In this document: positions 42,925 through 49,474 of the stretch, piece after piece
Position numbering within the stretch: the first letter of the stretch is position 1
How the letters are laid out: each line of letters begins with the position of its first letter
NCBI GenBank assembly: GCA_017993055.1
Contig: JAGONM010000001.1
Coordinates: 1-64,000, forward strand
Length of the DNA: 64,000 bases
DNA from: Armatimonadota bacterium
GTDB taxonomy: Bacteria; Armatimonadota; UBA5829; DTJY01
Direction of reading: 5' to 3'
The notes under the pieces: generated by a model
Told to the model about the DNA's origin: nothing
Seen by the model: the letters and a program-made list of their open reading frames with translations, nothing else
The model's database searches: none
Translations under genes and position numbers: made by a program

Positions 42925-45054
42925 TCAACTCACCGCTACGAGATCACTGCCTTCGAAGCGCTTCATGATAACATCGGTCAGCCCCTGATTCGCCGGTAAC
43001 GACAAATCCGGGTCCGCCTTGATCATCTCGAAGGCGTCCTCCCTGCTCTTCTCCAGTATATCCACGTCACGCAGGACGTTCGCAATCCGGAGGGAAGGCA
43101 CCCCGCTCTGGCGGGTCCCGTAGAACTCGCCGGGGCCGCGTATCCTGAGATCTTCCTCCGCGATCTCGAACCCGTCGTTCGTCCGGACCATCACGACCAT
43201 TCGCTCGCGCGCATCGTCGGTCGTCGGGTCGGATATCAGCACACAGAAAGACTGGTGCGCTCCCCGCCCGACTCTTCCTCTCAGCTGATGGAGCTGTGCC
43301 AGTCCGAACCTCTCCGCATCCTCTACCAACATCACGCAGGCATTCGGCACGTCCACGCCGACTTCGATGACCGTCGTGGAAACGAGGACGCTTACCTCCC
43401 CGTCTCGGAACCTGCGCATGATATCGTCCTTTTCAGCCGGCTTCATCTGGCCGTGCAGCAGGGCAAGCTCGATATCCGGAAAGACATCGTTCCGCAGATG
43501 ATCGGCAAGCTCGGTGGCCGCCTTCGCCTGCAGCCTCTCGGACTCCTCGATCAGCGGACATACGATATAGACCTGCCTGCCCTCGGAGATCAGCTTCCGC
43601 GCGGCCTGATAGATCTTCGGCCGCTCCTCCGTCGCCTTGAGGTGCGTGCGGATCGGCTTGCGTCCCGGCGGCATCTCGTCTATCACCGACAGATCGAGAT
43701 CGCCGTAGACCGTGAGCGCGAGCGTCCTCGGGATCGGCGTCGCGGTCATCACCAGAATGTCCGGGTTGTAGCCCTTCTCCTTGAGCGCCGCTCTCTGAAG
43801 CACCCCGAAACGGTGCTGCTCGTCCACTATGACAAGACCGAGCCGCGCGAAGTCCACGCCTTCCTGGATCAGCGCGTGAGTGCCGATCACTATCTGCGCC
43901 TCGCCCGATGCTATCCGCTCGCGTGACGCCCGCTTCTCCTTCGCCGTGAGGCTCCCGGTGAGGAGCGCCGTCTGAAGCCCGAGCTGCTCGGCCCATCGAG
44001 TGAGCACAAGGTAATGCTGTTCCGCGAGTATCTCGGTCGGCGCCATAAGCGCCGCTTGATAGCCGTTGTGAATGGCGACCATCATCGCCGCCAGGGCGAC
44101 GACCGTCTTCCCCGAACCGACGTCGCCCTGCATCAGGCGGTTCATCATCGTCGGCTGTGCCATGTCCCGCTCGATCTCGGCGATTACTCGCTTCTGAGCG
44201 CCGGTCAGATCGAACGGCAATATCTCGTATAGCGGCTTCGCGCACACCGGCGTCACGTGGAACGCGATTCCCGGCCCGGCCGCAACTGCGCTCTGCCTTC
44301 GCAGCGCAAGCGCGAGTTGGAGCAGGAAGAACTCCTCGTACACCAGCCTGAAGCGCGCCGTCTCCCGCTCTTCCTCGCTGTCCGGAAAGTGAATCTGACG
44401 GAGCGCCATCCTCAAGTCAACCAGCCCGCGCCGGGTCCGGATCCCCTCCGGAAGCGTCTCCTCCACCACCGGGAGGAACGCATCAAGCGCGTTGTATATG
44501 ATCCGCCGGACCCGCCCCTGGAAGAGACCCTCCGTGAGCGGATAGACCGGAACTATTCGTCCGGACGAGAGGGTGTCGCCGCTTTCGCCGACCTCCTCCC
44601 ACTCGGGGTTCGCTATCTCTATGCCGCGCGTGCCGAACTGGGCAGTCCCATAGACCACTATTTCCTTGCCCAGCAGTCTGACGAACTTATTCTTAAGGTA
44701 CCACTGGTTGAACCAGACCAGGTATGCTACCCCGGACTCATCCTCGACCGCCACCCTGGTCAGGAGAGTCCCGCTTCGGGGAGTCCGCATGTTGTCCGCG
44801 ACGCGCACCCTGCCCCGAAAGCTCGCCGTCTCGCCCGCATGGAGCTGCGCTATCCGACGCATGCTGCGGCGGTCTTCATAGCGCCTCGGGAAATGCCAGA
44901 GGAGGTCCTGGGCGGTGAAGATGCCGAGCTTCCCCAGGAGCTTCGCCATCCGCTCGCCGACTCCTTTGACGAACTGGACGTTCATGTCGAGATCGGGAGG
45001 TCGCGCGGACTTCCGCATTTCCGAGCCGGCAGTGCGTATCCGTGACTGCTGCAT
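42925..45054 (-). CDS. recG: ATP-dependent DNA helicase RecG
   Basis: 709-aa branch-migrating helicase for stalled forks. N-terminal wedge/OB region (about 30-250) with KGVGERMAKLLGKLGI; Walker A GDVGSGKTVVA, motif II VDEQHRFG, motif III TATPIPRT, motif V STTVIEVGVDVPNA and motif VI QLRGRVGRG. The ATG at 45054 has GAGGAG four bases upstream and lies just after a consensus promoter; the frame upstream overlaps the promoter and is rejected. First gene of the supercluster. Confidence 0.97.
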   Translation of the reverse strand: MQQSRIRTAGSEMRKSARPPDLDMNVQFVKGVGERMAKLLGKLGIFTAQDLLWHFPRRYEDRRSMRRIAQLHAGETASFRGRVRVADNMRTPRSGTLLTRVAVEDESGVAYLVWFNQWYLKNKFVRLLGKEIVVYGTAQFGTRGIEIANPEWEEVGESGDTLSSGRIVPVYPLTEGLFQGRVRRIIYNALDAFLPVVEETLPEGIRTRRGLVDLRMALRQIHFPDSEEERETARFRLVYEEFFLLQLALALRRQSAVAAGPGIAFHVTPVCAKPLYEILPFDLTGAQKRVIAEIERDMAQPTMMNRLMQGDVGSGKTVVALAAMMVAIHNGYQAALMAPTEILAEQHYLVLTRWAEQLGLQTALLTGSLTAKEKRASRERIASGEAQIVIGTHALIQEGVDFARLGLVIVDEQHRFGVLQRAALKEKGYNPDILVMTATPIPRTLALTVYGDLDLSVIDEMPPGRKPIRTHLKATEERPKIYQAARKLISEGRQVYIVCPLIEESERLQAKAATELADHLRNDVFPDIELALLHGQMKPAEKDDIMRRFRDGEVSVLVSTTVIEVGVDVPNACVMLVEDAERFGLAQLHQLRGRVGRGAHQSFCVLISDPTTDDARERMVVMVRTNDGFEIAEEDLRIRGPGEFYGTRQSGVPSLRIANVLRDVDILEKSREDAFEMIKADPDLSLPANQGLTDVIMKRFEGSDLVAVS

Positions 45055-45081
45055 CTGACTCCTCGCGGAAAATACCGACGT

Positions 45082-45111
45082 ATTATAGCTGGGTACACGG
45101 GGTCTTGTCAA
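45082..45111 (-). promoter_or_regulatory. Consensus sigma-70 promoter of the recG-to-mtnA cluster
   Basis: Minus strand TTGACA (45111-45106), 18-bp spacer, TATAAT (45087-45082): both hexamers perfect. The expected start is near 45075, about 20 nt before the recG ATG. Confidence 0.85.
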
Positions 45112-45209
45112 GGATTCGGGGAGGGTGAGAGGCGTGGACCGAGGGATGCCGGGAGAAGCGATGGATAGGAGCGGACCGGTGCGGTCGCCTCGTCTCCTTG
45201 ACTCGTCCT

Positions 45210-45947
45210 CTACAACTTGAATACCGAGTCCGGGAGGCCGGAGTTCACCTTGACGTCCATATATTCTGTGACACCCGCAAGCTTGCCGTCGCCGTTGTAG
45301 ACGTCGAGTTGGCCCGGCACCCAGATCGCGCCGTAGTCCTTGTGCTTTGAGTAGATGAAGCGCGCGCTGAGACCGCCCTCTGAAGTGTACCTCTCGATCT
45401 TGAGCAGCTTGCAGGTCTTGGGCTCCACCCAGCAGGCGTTCCTCCTGGTCGAACCCGGACGAACGAAGGTGATTCGATATGCGGAGCCGGCCTGGGTCTT
45501 CTCGATAACCGCCTCCTGGACGATGTAGTCGTTCCAGAGTTCGTCGGTGACCAGGCCGACGTCGAGGTCGTTCTGCAGCTTGTGCGGATCGTTCCGGCAG
45601 TCCTCGGTCTTGCGTATTCCTAGCGACGGAACCCAGTAGGACTTCTTGTAGCCGTTCTGCACGACGCGAAGCGCCACCATTCCGAGCTTGCCGTCAACGG
45701 TCATCTTGTCGGGCGCCTTGTACTTGACGACGGTAGTCTTCGCCTCGTAGCTCCGCGCAAGGTCGTCGGATATCTTCGCCAGCGCTTTCTGATCGGCCTT
45801 GACTATCCGCGCTTTGACGGTGATGTCTTTGAATCCCTTCGTCGCGGCGCGTATCTCGCTGCGGACGTCCGCTGCGAGGCAAGTCGCAAGGACCGCGACT
45901 ATCATCAGGACGGCGGCAAGCCCGAGGCGGATCTGTCGCAGGTTCAT
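45210..45947 (-). CDS. LolA-like outer-membrane lipoprotein carrier/sorting family protein
   Basis: 245 aa with signal peptide (LGLAAVLMIVAVLATCLAA). The mature part reads as the curved beta-sheet of the LolA/LolB-like fold: VKARIVKADQ, YKAPDKMTVDG, WVEPKTCKLLKIERYTSEGG, YMDVKVNSGLPDSVFKL. The CxxxA end of the signal could allow lipidation but no good lipobox is seen. Start MNLRQIR at 45947. Divergent from the prepilin gene. It resembles the DUF4292/outer-membrane lipoprotein-sorting group rather than true LolA. Confidence 0.75.
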   Translation of the reverse strand: MNLRQIRLGLAAVLMIVAVLATCLAADVRSEIRAATKGFKDITVKARIVKADQKALAKISDDLARSYEAKTTVVKYKAPDKMTVDGKLGMVALRVVQNGYKKSYWVPSLGIRKTEDCRNDPHKLQNDLDVGLVTDELWNDYIVQEAVIEKTQAGSAYRITFVRPGSTRRNACWVEPKTCKLLKIERYTSEGGLSARFIYSKHKDYGAIWVPGQLDVYNGDGKLAGVTEYMDVKVNSGLPDSVFKL

Positions 45948-46048
45948 TTGAGGGTGTCTCTCCAACAATGATCGCGCCCGCGGTCAGGGCGCGAACTCCT
46001 GTTTCCTTCTATCATACAATACGATGGGCCGGTGCTCGATGTTTCCCC

Positions 46049-46077
46049 TTGCATGCGGTGAGCGGGTTCGCTATAAT
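46049..46077 (+). promoter_or_regulatory. Sigma-70 promoter of the prepilin gene
   Basis: TTGCAT (46049-46054), 17-bp spacer, TATAAT (46072-46077), about 50 bp before the start codon. Confidence 0.7.
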
Positions 46078-46126
46078 CGGGCGGATTCGCGGGCAACACC
46101 GATCATCCGCCGCCGGAGCGTGCCAA

Positions 46127-46879
46127 ATGGCTGGAAACGGACTCAAGCGTACTGCCGGTCTCACTCTCGTCGAACTGCTCGTCGTCATCGCGATCATCGG
46201 CCTGCTCGCGGCGATTCTTCTCCCCGTGTTGATCTCCACGAGGGAATCGGCCCGCGCCGCCAAATGCACGTCCAACCTCAAGCAGTTGTACGTCGCCTTC
46301 GAACTCTATACCGCCGACTGGAACGGCGTGCTCCCCTGCCCCGGCGGACTGGACGGCGACCGAAGCTACTGGGCGCAGGAGTGCGGCGGCGGGGTTGACG
46401 CCTACCTGAAGAACCAGGACGAGGGTGGAAGGAGCATCTTCTGCTGCCCGTCCTACACCGGAGTCTACGCGTCGCCCTGGTCGCCCCGAACCTACGGCAT
46501 GAACTCGTTCCTCCGTTCGCCCCCGGATGACCGTTTCCCGAACTGCCTCAAACGGCTGTGCGGGATCAGGAAGTCGAACATCCTCGAGCCGTCGCGGACG
46601 ATACTCCTCTACGAAGGGATGCCGGAGAGCCGAACCAACACCCACGGCGAGGGCTACGTCTTTCGATGCGGCGACTGGACGCTTGTGCGCGGCTACGCTG
46701 ATCTGAAACACTACCAGAGGTCGGACAAGCCCTGGCACCGCGGTCGCAACAACTACCTGTTCTGCGACGGGCACGTGGAGAGCCTCGTTCCGGAGAAGTA
46801 CCCGGAGTTCAAAGGCGGTCCCAAGTCACCCGAGACCGACCTCTGGCACGTGGACAAGGAAAGATATCACGGGAAATGA
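46127..46879 (+). CDS. Type IV prepilin-like protein with H-X9-DG motif
   Basis: 250 aa, DUF1559-type. After a short basic leader, RTAGLTLVELLVVIAIIGLL gives the prepilin peptidase site (G before L-T-L-V-E) and the hydrophobic N-methylated helix. The C-terminal part has WHRGRNNYLFCDGHV, which is the H-X9-DG signature. These pseudopilins are highly multiplied in Planctomycetota, Verrucomicrobiota and Armatimonadota and may be exported by a type II/IV pilus-like apparatus. ATG at 46127 with CCGGAG upstream. Stops 5 bp before the convergent selenoprotein candidate. Confidence 0.93.
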   Translation: MAGNGLKRTAGLTLVELLVVIAIIGLLAAILLPVLISTRESARAAKCTSNLKQLYVAFELYTADWNGVLPCPGGLDGDRSYWAQECGGGVDAYLKNQDEGGRSIFCCPSYTGVYASPWSPRTYGMNSFLRSPPDDRFPNCLKRLCGIRKSNILEPSRTILLYEGMPESRTNTHGEGYVFRCGDWTLVRGYADLKHYQRSDKPWHRGRNNYLFCDGHVESLVPEKYPEFKGGPKSPETDLWHVDKERYHGK

Positions 46880-46884
46880 TCGGT

Positions 46885-47049
46885 TCAACCGGCCCGATCC
46901 AGGGCCAGCAACAGCCCGAACGCCGCGCCGAGCACGACAGCGACGTACGGGTTGCAGAACATCTTTCACCCGCCGCCCATCTGGCGGCTGAGGACGCTCA
47001 GCCCGTAGCCTACCGCCCCGCCGATGACGATTCCGAGAGCCATCTTCAT
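46885..47049 (-). CDS. Candidate selenocysteine-containing small membrane protein (DUF6132-like), in-frame TGA
   Basis: 54 codons if the TGA at 46968-46966 is read through as selenocysteine (residue 28); otherwise two pieces of 27 and about 25 residues. Reading: hydrophobic glycine-rich helix (ALGIVIGGAVGYGLSVL), then GGG-U-KMFCNPY, then a second helix (VAVVLGAAFGLLLAL). This two-helix hairpin with a central cysteine motif before NPY fits the DUF6132-like family, in which the position of the TGA is normally Cys (C-x3-C-NPY or CPITSNPY). Here it reads U28-x3-C32. GGGAG lies seven bases before the ATG. It follows an FmdB zinc-ribbon gene. Alternatives are a pseudogene or a sequencing error. Confidence 0.55.
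46932..46948 (-). promoter_or_regulatory. Possible bacterial SECIS hairpin
   Basis: Downstream of the in-frame TGA, GTACG (46948-46944) can pair with CGTGC (46936-46932, one G-U) around a 7-nt loop. The loop starts about 22 nt after the TGA, within the range for bacterial SECIS elements, but the stem is short and the loop lacks a clear leading G. Weak support only. Confidence 0.25.
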
Positions 47050-47100
47050 TGCGTTACTCCCATGTGAGAGCCGGTGACCACCGGCTCAGGACCTGGGCTT

Positions 47101-47289
47101 TCACCCGCCGGGTTTGCAGTCGCCGCCGCCACCCAGGAAACGGCTGAGCGACGAGAAGACGGAGAGCGTCCGGCTTGTCTCAGTAGCGCCGCACTTCGGG
47201 CATTCCTTGCCCTCTCTTGAGGCGTCAACCGTTTCCAACAGCGAGAACCTCTCGCCGCACTTCGAGCACTTGTATTCGTAGACAGGCAT
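47101..47289 (-). CDS. FmdB-family zinc-ribbon protein
   Basis: 62 aa. MPVYEYKCSKCGERFSLLE followed by ECPKCGA gives the four-cysteine ribbon of the FmdB regulatory family; the tail is Ser/Gly-rich and ends DCKPGG. Function of the family is not established. AGGTGA six bases upstream of the ATG. A TATAAT lies at 47335-47340. Probably co-transcribed with the selenoprotein candidate 51 bp downstream. Confidence 0.92.
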   Translation of the reverse strand: MPVYEYKCSKCGERFSLLETVDASREGKECPKCGATETSRTLSVFSSLSRFLGGGGDCKPGG

Positions 47290-47334
47290 GCGCTTCACCT
47301 TTGGTCCGCGTCTGTCGCGCGAGTAGACACTCAT

Positions 47335-47343
47335 ATTATACCA
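47335..47343 (-). promoter_or_regulatory. Extended -10 promoter of the FmdB gene
   Basis: Minus strand TGGTATAAT (TG-n-TATAAT, hexamer at 47340-47335), about 46 bp before the start codon. A partial -35 (GTGACG) lies 17 bp upstream. Confidence 0.55.
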
Positions 47344-47487
47344 CTTGCCAGACACATCGTCACAGTTTTCGGCATCCGATTGGCGAGGCAGGAATCCGGG
47401 CACAGATCGTGTGATAGGTACAATGTCCCTGCGCCGTCCGATTATTGTTGTCCCGGGACTGTTCATCCGTAGAGGGGAGGTACCCAC

Positions 47488-47898
47488 GTGAGATTGATGG
47501 GAAAGCTACTCGTCTTGGTGGCTCTTGGGGTTGCGTATACGGCAGGCGGCTGTGCGCCTCCCCTCACGAGCGGCGCGTTAGTCGGTACATACCGGCTGGA
47601 ACATCGGGTGGGCACCAAGAGCCACGGAGTGGAGACCCTGGTCCTGCATGCAAACGGAACGTATTCGCAGACATTCGTGCCGAGCAGAGGAGGTACCACC
47701 ATGACAAATACGAACAAATGGAAGTACACCGATGGTACGCTCTGGCTGGTAGATGCACTAAGCGTGCCAGAGCCTATCCTAGACATCAAGCAGTACCCCG
47801 TAGAGAGGATCACCACAGGCTTTGGGGTCAGTGCTTACGGGGGCATATCGTTCTGCAAGGACCCCGACCTGGATCTCTACTACAGGAAGGTTCCGTGA
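47488..47898 (+). CDS. Small putative lipoprotein, unknown function
   Basis: 136 aa, GTG start with AGGGGAGG seven bases upstream. The signal peptide LLVLVALGVAYTAGGC has a cysteine at about 22 that could be lipidated, although the lipobox (AGGC) is imperfect. The mature region looks like a small beta-barrel (GTYRLEHRVG, ETLVLHANGTYSQTF, WKYTDGTLWLVD). Similar short lipoproteins often bind lipids or hydrophobic ligands, but no family is recognised. A TACAAT at 47419-47424 may be its -10. Confidence 0.75.
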   Translation: MRLMGKLLVLVALGVAYTAGGCAPPLTSGALVGTYRLEHRVGTKSHGVETLVLHANGTYSQTFVPSRGGTTMTNTNKWKYTDGTLWLVDALSVPEPILDIKQYPVERITTGFGVSAYGGISFCKDPDLDLYYRKVP

Positions 47899-47919
47899 TC
47901 GGGAAGACAATGCCTGATA

Positions 47920-48018
47920 CTACTTCCCGGAGAGACGGGCGCGGAGGTCCTCCTCCGAGAGGCCAGTGATCTCGAAGGTCTTTTCGCGGGAGGCGTGGCC
48001 GGAGGCGAGGGCGACCTG
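47920..48018 (-). pseudogene. Truncated duplicate of the DUF167 gene 3' end
   Basis: Codons for about 32 residues ending in a stop (AQVALASGHASREKTFEITG... through LSGK). They align codon for codon, with no gap, to the last 33 codons of the intact DUF167 gene (48787-48885), at roughly 80% nucleotide identity. No start codon or upstream part exists; the fragment begins just after the MNT gene stop. It forms a direct repeat around the HEPN/MNT pair. Confidence 0.85.
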
Positions 48019-48037
48019 CGCGATCCTGTCCCCAAGG

Positions 48038-48370
48038 TCAGGCGGCGGATTCCGGGTCTTCCTCGGCGTCGTAGATTCGTTCACCGGTGCGAAGCACTTC
48101 CTTCACGAACCCGCTTCGGTCTCGCGTTTCATCGAGGAGGATCGGCTCGATGTGGATATCTACCTCGCTCCGCAGCCTGTACAGCTCGGCCGCCAGATCG
48201 AGAAAGTCACCGCCAAGTCCACAAGTGATTACCGCAATATCAATGTCGCTGTCCTCGCGCGCAGTGCCGCTAAGCTGCGATCCGTACAAAACGACCTTGC
48301 GCACCGGCATGCGCTTGCGCACCCTGTCGGAATATCGCCTGGCTACTCTGATAGCTTCTGCTTTATCCAT
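48038..48370 (-). CDS. MNT-type nucleotidyltransferase (MntA-like antitoxin)
   Basis: 110-aa minimal nucleotidyltransferase. The fold signature GS-x10-DxD is exact: G30-S31 then D42-I-D44 (YGSQLSGTARED SDIDIAV), with a third acidic strand SEVDIHIEP. In characterised pairs MntA AMPylates the HEPN toxin to silence it. The start MDKAEAIR at 48370 lies inside the end of the HEPN gene (28-bp overlap), so the two are coupled. Followed by the DUF167 fragment. Confidence 0.92.
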   Translation of the reverse strand: MDKAEAIRVARRYSDRVRKRMPVRKVVLYGSQLSGTAREDSDIDIAVITCGLGGDFLDLAAELYRLRSEVDIHIEPILLDETRDRSGFVKEVLRTGERIYDAEEDPESAA

Positions 48371-48735
48371 AGATAGAATTCCGTAGTCTGATCGAGAATC
48401 AGGCGGCACTTCTCCGGCGAAAGCGCTTTCGCCAGCATGTCGCGGTCTGCGGGATATCGGCTCTCTACATTCAGCGGTTCAAGGCGTCGGGTAAGATCGA
48501 GTTGTTCCGGGGTGAGGCTTTCCGCAAGAGAGGACTGCACCGCCATCATCTCCAGGTTGTGAGTGTAAGGCGGCATCTCGCTCCTGACTCTCGCGAAGTA
48601 CGCTTTCATCATCTTCTCGATGACCTGATGGCACATGAAGCCCACGTACAGATATCGGCCCGTGTCCAACATCGCGTTAGCTGTCTCCAGGTCGTATTCA
48701 GCCAGTTCAACCCAATACTCGGATCTCTCGCTCAT
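48343..48735 (-). CDS. HEPN-domain protein (HepT-like toxin partner)
   Basis: 130-aa helical HEPN protein. Contains WVELAEYDLETANAML, CHQVIEKMMKAYFARV and PPYTHNLEMM, the usual order in HEPN proteins paired with MNT. The catalytic R-x4-6-H motif is not exact: the nearest arginine R51 is seven residues before H59. It may be a non-nuclease HEPN or use different spacing. Start MSERSEYW at 48735; TGGTATAAT upstream gives it its own promoter, just past the DUF167 stop. Confidence 0.9.
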   Translation of the reverse strand: MSERSEYWVELAEYDLETANAMLDTGRYLYVGFMCHQVIEKMMKAYFARVRSEMPPYTHNLEMMAVQSSLAESLTPEQLDLTRRLEPLNVESRYPADRDMLAKALSPEKCRLILDQTTEFYLWIKQKLSE

Positions 48736-48760
48736 ATCGCGCCTAGTCTCCACCTGAATC

Positions 48761-48769
48761 ATTATACCA
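48761..48769 (-). promoter_or_regulatory. Extended -10 promoter of the HEPN/MNT pair
   Basis: Minus strand TGGTATAAT (hexamer 48766-48761), 25 bp upstream of the HEPN start and immediately after the DUF167 stop. No good -35. Confidence 0.55.
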
Positions 48770-48786
48770 TACGCATGTGCGAACAA

Positions 48787-49056
48787 CTAGAACTCGGAGA
48801 GCCGCGTGCAGACGTCATCCTCGGATAGGCCGGTGATCTCCAAGGTCTTGTCGCGCGAGGTGTGGCCGGAGACGAGGGCTACCTGCGACTTCCGGACACC
48901 CAGCAGTTCCGCGACGAACTCGACGGCGGCCTTGTTCGCGGCGCCTTCGACCGGCGGCGCGGTAAGCTTGATGTGCAGCACCTCACCCTCCCAGGCAGTA
49001 ACCTGGTTGCGCGATCCACGCGGGTTGACTCTCACCCTGAGCCGGGTCTTTTCCAT
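48787..49056 (-). CDS. DUF167 (YggU-like) protein
   Basis: 89 aa, complete. LRVRVNPRGSRNQV, KLTAPPVEGAANKA and VALVSGHTSRDKTLEI are the family landmarks. YggU-type genes normally follow yggS-proC-yggT, as the wider order here suggests. Its last 33 codons are duplicated at 47920-48018 on the far side of the HEPN/MNT pair. Function of the family unknown. Confidence 0.93.
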   Translation of the reverse strand: MEKTRLRVRVNPRGSRNQVTAWEGEVLHIKLTAPPVEGAANKAAVEFVAELLGVRKSQVALVSGHTSRDKTLEITGLSEDDVCTRLSEF

Positions 49057-49075
49057 GACGGTGTCCGATCATAGG

Positions 49076-49435
49076 TCACTTCTTCACCATCCGGTCGTAG
49101 ATGTCGGTCCAGCCTTCACCCTCGGGGCGCGGCTCGTAGTCCTCGAACTTCTCGCCGCGAAGAGTCAGAATCCCGAGCTGCCCTACACGCGCGGAGGCGT
49201 AGATCGCCTCGAGGACCTCGAAGTCGCCCTGACGCCCGCCGTACTCGATCGTCAGGTAGAAGCGGCCTGATGCCTGATCCGAGCGGCGGTCGAGAACCTT
49301 CGCCGGAACCTCGCGCAGGCGCTCGGTTCGGTTCGACTTCCATTCCCGGTAGCCCCGCTGCCAGATCATCATGACCATCAGCCAGACGATGACCGCGTAG
49401 ACCGTGAGGAGGATTCCGAGCGTCAGTGGGTTCAT
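49076..49435 (-). CDS. DUF2500-like membrane protein
   Basis: 119 aa. One N-terminal membrane helix (LTLGILLTVYAVIVWLMVMMIW) then a soluble beta domain: EVPAKVLDRR, FYLTIEYGGRQGDFEV, GQLGILTLRGEKFEDYEP, which matches the pattern of E. coli YhhM (DUF2500). Start MNPLTLG at 49435 with AAGGAG close by. Role unknown. Confidence 0.8.
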   Translation of the reverse strand: MNPLTLGILLTVYAVIVWLMVMMIWQRGYREWKSNRTERLREVPAKVLDRRSDQASGRFYLTIEYGGRQGDFEVLEAIYASARVGQLGILTLRGEKFEDYEPRPEGEGWTDIYDRMVKK

Positions 49436-49474
49436 AGTCTCCTTCGGAGCCGACAAGGAGGCAAGACCGCTTCC

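Noticed and set aside
46876-47067. 63-codon plus-strand frame between prepilin and FmdB genes
   Set aside because: No ribosome site or hydrophobic pattern; the minus strand carries the better supported two-helix protein.
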